From positions 1 to 46,174 of the forward strand of contig NZ_JAIYEP010000032.1 of assembly GCF_020515525.1 (NCBI RefSeq): 46,174 bases of DNA. The letters run 5' to 3'. The notes under the pieces were generated by a model. That model worked only from the letters and a program-made list of their open reading frames with translations, did not search any database and had not been told where the DNA came from. The DNA is from Rhodococcus yananensis (GTDB lineage: Bacteria; Actinomycetota; Actinomycetes; Mycobacteriales; Mycobacteriaceae). A program made the translations under genes and the position numbers. This document shows positions 39,676 through 46,174 of this stretch, piece after piece; position 1 is the first letter of the stretch, and each line of letters starts with the position of its first letter.

Positions 39676-41345
39676 TGCGTGCCTCCACAACGCTGCTGCT
39701 GTTCGACGGCGGCCGCGAGCACCTCACGGTCGTCGAACGGATGTTTGACTCCGTCGATCTCCTGACCACGTTCGTGGCCCTTACCCGCGACGAGAACGAC
39801 GTCACCCGGCCGTGCCCAGGCCACGGCGGCGGCGATGGCGTCCGCGCGGTCGCCGATCTCGTGGATCTCGGCGCGTTCGTCGTCGGGCACGGTGCGCGTG
39901 CCCTCGAGCAGCGCGGCCCGGATCGAAGCCGGGTCCTCGGTGCGCGGATTGTCGTCGGTGATCACGACGAAGTCTGCGGATGCCGCGGCGATGGCTCCCA
40001 TGAGCGGTCGCTTCTCCCGGTCCCTGTCGCCACCGGCACCGACCACCACGGCGATCCGCCCGGTGGTTCCGCGCCGCAGTGTGGTGATGACCGCGTCGAG
40101 CGCGGCGGGTTTGTGGGCGTAGTCGACGACCGCGAGATAGTTCTGGCCCCGGTCGATGCGTTCGACGCGTCCGGGCACGTCGACGGTCGCGACTCCTCGG
40201 GCCGCGGAGTCGACGTCGACTCCTGCCGCGACGCACAACGCGACGGCCAGTGCGGCGTTGGCGATGTTGTAGCGGCCGGGCAGGCGCACACCGATGCGGT
40301 GTGTGGAGCCGTCGGGGGCGATCAGGTCGAAGTGCTGGGTGCCCGACGGGTCGGTGGTCTCGCCCGTGACGGTCCAGTCGGCGTCACCTTCGGTGACCGC
40401 GACGGTCTGCACGACGTCGGGTGTGCGGTCGACAGCGGCGACCGCCGCCATGCGCCGCCCCCATCGGTCGTCGACGCAGACGATCGCGCGTTCGGCCCGC
40501 ACCGGTGATCCGGCAGCGAACAGTCGCGCCTTGGCGTCGAAGTAGTCGTCGAGGTCCCGGTGGAAGTCGAGGTGATCCTGCGACAGGTTGGTGAAGGCGC
40601 CCAGGTCGAATCGTGTCGCGGCGACACGGCCGAGGGCCAACGCGTGACTGGACACTTCCATGACGACGGTGTCCACTCCGCGCTCGAGCATGGCCGCGAA
40701 CAGCGCGTGCAGTTGCGGGGCCTCGGGGGTGGTCAGGGCGCTGGGGACCCGCCGGCCCGCCACGCGGATCTCGACGGTGCCGACGAGTCCGGTGACCCGC
40801 CCGGCCGCGGCGAGACCGGCCTCCACCAGATACGCGGTGGTGGTCTTGCCGGATGTTCCGGTGATGCCGATGATCTGCATCCGTTCGGACGGATCCCCGT
40901 ACACCGTCGCCGAGGCCGCGCCGAGTACCGCGCGGGGCTCGGGGTGGATCAGGACGGCGGTGGCGGCGGAGGCGATCCCGGCGACGATCTCGGCGCCGGC
41001 GGGATCGGTGAACACGGCGACGGCGCCGCGGTCCAGCGCGGCACGCGCGTACGTGGCGCCGTGTGCGTGCGCTCCGGGAAGCGCCGCGAACAGGTCACCG
41101 GGAAGCACGTCCTGAGCCCGCAGGTCGATGCCGGTCACGGTGTCGGCGGGACGTCCCGCGCCACCCACCACGGTCAGTTCGGCACCGATCGCGGCGGCGA
41201 GGTCGTCGAGACGCGTGACCGGGGGATGCTCGGGTCGGCGTCCCCCCGCAGGGACGGACGGATCCGGACTCGATGGCACTGGTTCCAGGTTCCTCTCTTG
41301 CCGCGCGGTGCGTCGGTGTTCGGTGACGGTCGGAGTCGCAGTCAT
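39672..41345 (-). CDS. murE: UDP-MurNAc-tripeptide synthetase (meso-DAP-adding)
   Basis: The 557-residue Mur ligase adds the third residue of the stem peptide. [14 protein letters not shown] is the ATP loop, and [10 protein letters not shown] contains the DNPR motif that selects meso-diaminopimelate, matching the DAP-type wall of this group. [10 protein letters not shown] and [10 protein letters not shown] are also conserved. The N-terminal 40 residues are variable. The ATG at 41345 lacks a clear ribosome site; a later start is possible. The gap from pbpB is 90 bp. Confidence 0.96.
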   Translation of the reverse strand: MTATPTVTEHRRTARQERNLEPVPSSPDPSVPAGGRRPEHPPVTRLDDLAAAIGAELTVVGGAGRPADTVTGIDLRAQDVLPGDLFAALPGAHAHGATYARAALDRGAVAVFTDPAGAEIVAGIASAATAVLIHPEPRAVLGAASATVYGDPSERMQIIGITGTSGKTTTAYLVEAGLAAAGRVTGLVGTVEIRVAGRRVPSALTTPEAPQLHALFAAMLERGVDTVVMEVSSHALALGRVAATRFDLGAFTNLSQDHLDFHRDLDDYFDAKARLFAAGSPVRAERAIVCVDDRWGRRMAAVAAVDRTPDVVQTVAVTEGDADWTVTGETTDPSGTQHFDLIAPDGSTHRIGVRLPGRYNIANAALAVALCVAAGVDVDSAARGVATVDVPGRVERIDRGQNYLAVVDYAHKPAALDAVITTLRRGTTGRIAVVVGAGGDRDREKRPLMGAIAAASADFVVITDDNPRTEDPASIRAALLEGTRTVPDDERAEIHEIGDRADAIAAAVAWARPGDVVLVAGKGHERGQEIDGVKHPFDDREVLAAAVEQQQRCGGTQ

Positions 41346-41435
41346 TGCCGACGTGTCAGATTACCCACGGTTCGCTCGCAGGCCGTCACCCGTCCGCATC
41401 CGACACGCACCCGCGCACGCCGATCACGGTGGACG

Positions 41436-43316
41436 TCAGTCCACCTGCAGGACGAGTTTGCTGCCGGGGTCCGGTGACACCGGCACCCCTTCACGCTGGA
41501 GCAGCCACGATGCGATGTCGTGGAACAGGGGCGCGGCCGACTGACCGCCGCTCCCGTCCGAGCTGCGCGTGGGAGCATCGAGCATGATCCCGATCACATA
41601 GCGCGGATCGTCGGCGGGGGCGATCCCCGCGAACGTGATCCAGTACTCGGAGTTGGAGTAGCAGCCGCAGTTCGGATCGATCTGCTGGGCGGTTCCGGTC
41701 TTTCCGCTGATCTGGTAGCCCTCCACCGCGGCCTGGGCGCCCGTTCCCTGCTGGTTCCCGGTGTCGCTCTGCACCACGGCACGGAACATGTCGCGGACGG
41801 TGGTGGCGGTCTGCGGGCTGACCACGCGGATCGGGTCGGGATCCGGTGTCTCGGTGCGGGTACCGTCCGGACCGATCGTGGCGCGCACGATGCGCGGCGG
41901 TATCCGCTCCCCGTCGTTGGCGATGGCCTGATAGATGGCGGTCATCTGCAGCAGGGTCATCGACAGTCCCTGGCCGATGGGCAGGTTCGCGAAGGTGCCG
42001 CCGGACCACTGCTCGCGGCTCGGGACCAGACCGGCGGACTCTCCGGGGAGCCCGACGTCGGTGCGTTGGCCGAGCCCGAAGAGGGTCAGCATGTCCGCGA
42101 ACCGGTCCTCCCCGACCCGCTGCGCGAGCATGAGCGTGCCGACGTTCGACGACTTCCCGAAGACACCGGTCGTGGTGTACGGGACGACACCGTGGTCCCA
42201 TGCGTCCTTGACGGTCACGCCGGCCATCGAGATGCTTCCGGGAACCTGCAGGACCTCGTCCGGTGTGGTGAGCCCGTCCTCGATCGCCGCCGCCGCCGTG
42301 ATGATCTTGTTCACCGAACCCGGCTCGAACGGTGAGCTCACCGCCGGGTTGCCGAGTTCCGCGTCCGCGGGATTGTTCGCGACACCGATGGACGGGTCGA
42401 ACGTGCTGTCGCTGGACATCGCGAGCACCTCACCGGTGTGCACGTCGAGGACGACCGCAGACGCGTTGCGGGCACCGGACAGGTCCTTCGCGCGCTGCAC
42501 CTGCTGCTGCACGTGGTACTGGATGTCGTTGTCGATGGTCAGTTCCACGGCCGACCCGTCCACGGCCGGCTGCTGGTCACGCCAGCTTCCCGGGATCACG
42601 GCACCGTCGGAGCCACGGTCGTAGGTCGACGAGCCGTCGGTGCCGGCGAGCACGGCGTCCATCGACGCCTCGAGCCCGATCAGGCCGTGCCCGTCCCAGC
42701 CGGTCGCGCCGACGATGTTGGCGCCCAGCGAACCACCCGGATACAACCGGATGTCCTGGCGTTCGAGCCCCACCATCTCGTACTCGTCGACGATCTTCGC
42801 CGCGACTCCGGGATCGACTCCTCGCGCGAGGTATACGAACGTCTCGTCGCTCCGCAGCTTCGCGAGGACATCCTTCTCCGGCGCGGCGGCGCCGAGAGCG
42901 GCATGCACCGCCTCGGCGACGCCCTCCAGGTAGGCGGACGTCTCGGGCGCGGACGGATCCTTCGCGTGCGCCTCGTCGAGTTCCTCACGTACCCGCACCG
43001 GCTGGAAGGTGAGGGCCTTCGCCTCCATCGTGTAGGCCAGCGGGCTGCCGTTGCGGTCGCTGATCGTGCCCCGGGTCGCGGGCTCGACGAGCCGGGTGGT
43101 CCGCTGACTCGCCGCCTCGGCCGACAACCGCGGCGCCTGGAACACCTGCACCGACAACAGCTGCGCCGCCGCGAGTCCGAGTACGACGCAGATCGCGGCC
43201 AATCCGAGCCGGTTGCGGAACCCGAAGTCCGTCGTATCCCGCTTCCCTCGTCGCGGCCGGGCCCGGGCGGGGCGACGCGCCGGGGACGGTCGGCGTGGTG
43301 TCGCGCTCCGATTCAC
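41436..43316 (-). CDS. pbpB: Septal class B penicillin-binding protein (FtsI/PbpB)
   Basis: The 626-residue transpeptidase crosslinks septal peptidoglycan with FtsW. A basic N-terminus and one membrane helix (LAAICVVLGLAAAQLLSVQVF) precede a dimerisation domain (TRGTISDRNGSPLAYT) and the penicillin-binding domain. That domain has EPGSVNKI (SxxK), KSSNVG (SxN) and SGKTGTAQ (KTG). The GTG at 43316 overlaps the ftsL stop. Confidence 0.97.
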   Translation of the reverse strand: MNRSATPRRPSPARRPARARPRRGKRDTTDFGFRNRLGLAAICVVLGLAAAQLLSVQVFQAPRLSAEAASQRTTRLVEPATRGTISDRNGSPLAYTMEAKALTFQPVRVREELDEAHAKDPSAPETSAYLEGVAEAVHAALGAAAPEKDVLAKLRSDETFVYLARGVDPGVAAKIVDEYEMVGLERQDIRLYPGGSLGANIVGATGWDGHGLIGLEASMDAVLAGTDGSSTYDRGSDGAVIPGSWRDQQPAVDGSAVELTIDNDIQYHVQQQVQRAKDLSGARNASAVVLDVHTGEVLAMSSDSTFDPSIGVANNPADAELGNPAVSSPFEPGSVNKIITAAAAIEDGLTTPDEVLQVPGSISMAGVTVKDAWDHGVVPYTTTGVFGKSSNVGTLMLAQRVGEDRFADMLTLFGLGQRTDVGLPGESAGLVPSREQWSGGTFANLPIGQGLSMTLLQMTAIYQAIANDGERIPPRIVRATIGPDGTRTETPDPDPIRVVSPQTATTVRDMFRAVVQSDTGNQQGTGAQAAVEGYQISGKTGTAQQIDPNCGCYSNSEYWITFAGIAPADDPRYVIGIMLDAPTRSSDGSGGQSAAPLFHDIASWLLQREGVPVSPDPGSKLVLQVD

Positions 43317-44074
43317 CGCGGGCCGTCCTCCTCCGATCCCGGCAGCACCTCGACCGGCACGCCCGCCGGTTCGGCCGGTGCCTCCGCGGAGGCTCCGGCC
43401 GGAGTCCCGTGCGGTTGCGGAACCCCGCCGACCTCCGCCGCCCGCGGGGCCTCGGCGACCGCCGCCGCCCGCTGCTGCGGGTCGACGGTCGCCTGCGGCT
43501 GCGGTTGCTCCCCCTCCGGGGACAGCGGCCGGGGATTCTCGGTGCCGGCGCTACCGGCCAGCGGTGTCTGCACCCGCACGTCGTCGCGCACCGACGAACT
43601 GAGCGGTGCGGCGGGCGCTCCCTGCGCCGGCACCGGGTCACCGACGACCGTCACCGTTCCGTCCGCCGCAACGACGAGACGCGCAACATCGCCGCTCGGG
43701 ATCATCCCCAGTTCTGCCGCGCGCTGCGCGAGAACGGGTGCCGACAGTCCTGCCTCCACGTCCCGCTGGAGAACCGCCCGCTGCTGTACGAGACTCATGT
43801 TGTAGGCGCGCGCCGTGCTGAGTTCGTAGGAGTCCTCCGCCGCCCGGGTGGTCAGGAACAGGGTCAGTGCCATTCCCGCCCCGAGCAGCGCGATGATGGT
43901 CGCCACGAACGGGATCCGTGTCGCGACACGTCCGGCTCCCGTGGTGCGACCTCGGGTCTGCACAGGTGCCGTCCCGGTCTGCGCGGCGCGCTGATTCCGA
44001 CGTCGGTACGCGCGCTGAGCCGCATTCGAACGTGCCGGCCGGGCGCGGAGCGGTGCCGCCACCTGCACAGTCAT
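43313..44074 (-). CDS. ftsL: FtsL-like division protein
   Basis: The 253-residue product has a basic cytoplasmic region, one membrane helix (IPFVATIIALLGAGMALTLFL) and a short coiled coil (SYELSTARAYNMSLVQQRAVLQRDVE). This is FtsL architecture in the expected rsmH-pbpB position. The remaining Pro/Ala/Gln-rich tail of about 120 residues is long for FtsL and of unknown role. Start is an ATG at 44074, 3 bases after the rsmH stop. Confidence 0.85.
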   Translation of the reverse strand: MTVQVAAPLRARPARSNAAQRAYRRRNQRAAQTGTAPVQTRGRTTGAGRVATRIPFVATIIALLGAGMALTLFLTTRAAEDSYELSTARAYNMSLVQQRAVLQRDVEAGLSAPVLAQRAAELGMIPSGDVARLVVAADGTVTVVGDPVPAQGAPAAPLSSSVRDDVRVQTPLAGSAGTENPRPLSPEGEQPQPQATVDPQQRAAAVAEAPRAAEVGGVPQPHGTPAGASAEAPAEPAGVPVEVLPGSEEDGPR

Positions 44075-44077
44075 CGA

Positions 44078-45100
44078 TTACCTCCTGGCGATTCGTTCCG
44101 CGGCCCGCAGGCGCACCGGAGCCGACCTCGGATTGATCTCGATCTCGTGTTCGGATGCGCGCTCCGCGCCGCGGGTGAGGATCCTCAGTTCGGGGCCCAT
44201 CCCCGGAAGCTCCACCGGAAGACCTTCGGGACTGCGGGATTTCGAGCGCGGCGTGAGCTCCTGCTTCACCACGCGATCCTCCAGCGACTGGTAGGACATG
44301 AACACGACTCGCCCACCGACGGCCAGCGCGTCGAGCGCAGCCGGGATCGCTGCGCGCAACGAATCCAGTTCGGCGTTCACCTCCACCCGCAACGCCTGGA
44401 AGGTGCGCTTGGCGGGATGACCACCCGTGCGACGCGACGCGGCGGGGATGGTGCGGTACAGGAGTTCGACGAGTTCACCGCTGGTCCGCAGCGGAGCCTT
44501 CTGCCGCGCCCGCACGATCTCCGACGCGATCTTCCCCGCGAAGCGCTCCTCACCGTACGTACTGAGGATCCGGGCGAGATCGCCGTGGCTGTACGTGTTC
44601 AGGACGTCGGCGGCGGTGATCCCGGTCGTCGGGTCCATCCGCATGTCGAGCGGCGCGTCCCGGGCGTATGCGAAGCCGCGGTCCGCTTCGTCGAGTTGCA
44701 TCGACGACACACCGAGGTCGAACAGGATCGCGTGGACGGATCCTTCCCGCGCGAGACCGCACGCATCGAGTGCGGCGGCGATTCCGTCGTAACGGGTGTG
44801 CACGAAGTCCGTCCGGTCCGCGTGATGCGCCAGCCGCGCCCGGGCGATCGCGAGTGCGTTCGGATCGCGGTCGAGGCCGACGAGTCGGAGCCTCGGAAAG
44901 GTGCGCAGGAAGTGTTCGGAGTGTCCGCCGAGACCGAGGGTGGCGTCGACGTACACCGCACCGGCGCCTCCCGGTCCTGCCGCCTCGATCGCCGGGCCGA
45001 GAAGCTCCACCGCACGGTCCAGGAGAACCGGCACGTGCCCGAACTCGCCGTCGTGCCCTGCACCGTCGTGCTCTGCGGCGTCACCCTCGCCGTCCGCCAT
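44078..45100 (-). CDS. rsmH: 16S rRNA (cytosine-1402-N4)-methyltransferase
   Basis: The 340-residue SAM-dependent enzyme methylates N4 of C1402 in 16S r[43 protein letters not shown] and [16 protein letters not shown] are diagnostic. The ATG at 45100 is chosen because GGAGG lies 4 bases upstream; an upstream in-frame ATG would add a poorly conserved extension. It lies 223 bp after mraZ. Confidence 0.96.
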   Translation of the reverse strand: MADGEGDAAEHDGAGHDGEFGHVPVLLDRAVELLGPAIEAAGPGGAGAVYVDATLGLGGHSEHFLRTFPRLRLVGLDRDPNALAIARARLAHHADRTDFVHTRYDGIAAALDACGLAREGSVHAILFDLGVSSMQLDEADRGFAYARDAPLDMRMDPTTGITAADVLNTYSHGDLARILSTYGEERFAGKIASEIVRARQKAPLRTSGELVELLYRTIPAASRRTGGHPAKRTFQALRVEVNAELDSLRAAIPAALDALAVGGRVVFMSYQSLEDRVVKQELTPRSKSRSPEGLPVELPGMGPELRILTRGAERASEHEIEINPRSAPVRLRAAERIARR

Positions 45101-45208
45101 GTGTCCTCCGGAATCCTGCTTCGATCGAATGCGGTGTTGTCGGTGGTCGGCCGGGTGATCCGGATACGGGGGCGGCGAATGCCCAGAGGGCTCTGTCCGA
45201 TTCCGGGG

Positions 45209-45275
45209 ACCTGGCACTGGGGAAGTGTGCCAGGGCTTCCGGTCCGTACCTGGCGCTGGGGAAGTGCGTCAGGGC
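45209..45275. repeat. Two direct copies of a 28-bp palindrome-containing repeat
   Basis: The 28-bp unit starting ACCTGGCACTGGGGAAGTGT (45209-45236) recurs at 45248-45275 with four substitutions. Each unit is itself an imperfect hairpin (for example CTGGCAC/GTGCCAG). At two positions a change in one arm is matched in the other, which preserves pairing. It lies between mraZ and rsmH and resembles dispersed REP-type palindromes or a transcript processing site. Confidence 0.75.
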
Positions 45276-45323
45276 CGGTGTCGGGCAGAGGCCTCACGGC
45301 ACTCGCCGCGGAGCCGAAGTCCG

Positions 45324-45755
45324 TCACAGAATGTCGCGCAGCACCTCGTCCCTTGCCTCGGAGAAGCCTTCCTCGTGTTCGGCCAGGTAGGCCTCCCACG
45401 TGGTGGCGTTCCAGATCTCGAGATAGTTGACCGAGCCGATCACCACGCAGTCCTTCGTGAGGCCCGCATAGGCGCGGTGCGCCGACGACAGCGTGATCCG
45501 CCCCTGCGCGTCGGGCCGCTGCTCATCGGTGCTCGACGCGAGGTTGCGGAGATAGGCACGCATCTGCGGGTTGCTGCGCGACGCCGCCGCAGCGCGCTCG
45601 GCGAGCGCCGCGAACTCGTCGCGGGGATAGACGGTCAGGCTGTGATCCTGCCCTTTGGTGATCATCAACCCTCCCGCCAGTTCGTCTCGGTACTTGGCCG
45701 GCAACGTCAGCCGACCCTTGTCGTCCAGCTTCGGCGTGTAGGTACCGAGGAACAC
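45324..45755 (-). CDS. mraZ: Transcriptional regulator MraZ
   Basis: The 143-residue protein is a double SpoVT/AbrB-type DNA-binding repressor of the dcw cluster. [26 protein letters not shown] and the second half [18 protein letters not shown] are the two halves of the fold, each with the conserved GR.T motif. The GTG at 45755 is chosen because homology begins there and GGGAGG lies 5 bases upstream. The region before it holds the repeats MraZ binds. Confidence 0.96.
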   Translation of the reverse strand: MFLGTYTPKLDDKGRLTLPAKYRDELAGGLMITKGQDHSLTVYPRDEFAALAERAAAASRSNPQMRAYLRNLASSTDEQRPDAQGRITLSSAHRAYAGLTKDCVVIGSVNYLEIWNATTWEAYLAEHEEGFSEARDEVLRDIL

Positions 45756-45821
45756 CCGGACCTCCCAGTCGAAGTGGGACGGATTGCTTCGTCGTGCGAC
45801 GGAACGACCCGCGCGCTCCGA

Positions 45822-45851
45822 CGTGCCCCACAGTACCCCACTTCCCCCCAC
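45822..45851 (-). promoter_or_regulatory. MraZ-binding box (three 10-bp GTGGGG repeats)
   Basis: On the minus strand GTGGGGGGAA, GTGGGGTACT and GTGGGGCACG follow one another with an exact 10-bp period, about 67 bases before the mraZ start. Tandem GTGGG repeats at this spacing are the known recognition form for MraZ. Confidence 0.85.
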
Positions 45852-45860
45852 CCGGAACTG

Positions 45861-45866
45861 ATTACA
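45861..45866 (-). promoter_or_regulatory. Candidate mraZ -10 box
   Basis: TGTAAT lies 9 bases upstream of the MraZ repeats, so a bound MraZ would overlap the transcription start. The 419-bp region from 45756 to the window end holds no convincing gene; the rest is otherwise unassigned. No clear -35 element is seen. Confidence 0.4.
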
Positions 45867-46152
45867 CGGCCGCGAATGGGCGTGTTGCGACGGAATTCCC
45901 AGCTCGTGACGACCCCGCGGAGCGTGGGCCGCCGTCGATGGTGACCCGCCCCGCACCGGTCGATCCGCGTGATCCACGCGACACCACACCCGGTTCCACG
46001 CGTTTTCCAGCAGTTTCGCCGTCGGCGACGGCCCACCGGAGCCGAGCGCGGTCCGCACGTGGGGGACGGTGGGGCGCGGGTGTCGGCCGGCCGACGACCG
46101 AGACCGACCGACGGGCAGGATCACACACACCGCACCCGGGACGCAGAAGAGC

Positions 46153-46174
46153 GGCGCACCCGGGTGGGTGCGCC
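46153..46174. terminator. Perfect 9-bp hairpin at the right edge
   Basis: GGCGCACCC and GGGTGCGCC flank a GGGT loop at the window end. It resembles a factor-independent terminator of a gene beyond the edge; the downstream T tract cannot be seen, so direction is undefined. Confidence 0.5.

Noticed and set aside
1-46174. CRISPR arrays and rRNA or tRNA genes
   Set aside because: No regularly spaced repeats with unique spacers and no tRNA or rRNA sequence were recognised by eye.

Overview
This window is high-G+C actinobacterial DNA, most like Rhodococcus or a close relative in the Mycobacteriales. The evidence is strong G/C bias at third codon positions, frequent GTG and TTG starts, a Wag31-type DivIVA, a DAP-type MurE, an FtsZ tail ending in an acidic block plus VPIFMQR, a short-stem translational T-box before ileS, and the order ileS-dinB-lspA-rluD, which recalls mycobacteria. 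The genus is inferred; no rRNA is present.

Layout. (1) 1-3160: a quinol-type nitric oxide reductase gene cut by the left edge, a structured 343-bp intergenic region, and a RarD-type transporter. (2) 3236-15116: an accessory island that looks like a DNA-modification or antiphage system. It has a 55-residue XRE-type regulator that appears truncated, an SNF2 helicase with a C-terminal DUF3883/nuclease-like domain, a 562-residue protein resembling SEC-C-associated proteins, a DUF1156 adenine-specific DNA methyltransferase, and a DUF499 ATPase with an N-terminal Swt1-type HEPN domain. A DUF222/13E12 HNH protein follows at 15290-16714. (3) 16758-25385: conserved housekeeping genes: a membrane-anchored hypothetical, RluD-type pseudouridine synthase, LspA, two lipoproteins, DinB/DinX polymerase, and IleRS with its T-box leader. 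(4) 25386-45755: one long minus-strand division and cell-wall (dcw) cluster, in transcription order mraZ, rsmH, ftsL, pbpB, murE, murF, mraY, murD, ftsW, murG, murC, ftsQ, ftsZ, pgeF, yggS, sepF, yggT, wag31 and a small membrane protein. Many adjacent genes overlap by four bases (ATGA, GTGA or TTGA), which implies translational coupling. Three 10-bp GTGGGG repeats upstream of mraZ are the expected MraZ autoregulation site.

The main novelty is in the island. Three promoter regions, before the helicase (shared with the divergent XRE gene), before the methyltransferase (shared with the divergent 562-aa gene) and before DUF499, each carry a palindrome close to GCACAA-N4-TTGTGC. In each case it lies 2-5 bases downstream of a plausible -10 hexamer. 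A further copy lies inside the start of the methyltransferase gene. This suggests one small repressor controlling the whole system. The methyltransferase also has a block of about 600 bp, spanning its DPPY catalytic motif, at about 56% G+C by hand count, while flanking parts are roughly 62-75%. That is what exchange of a specificity or catalytic segment would leave. PglZ, BrxC and DrmABC are absent, so this is neither canonical BREX nor canonical DISARM.
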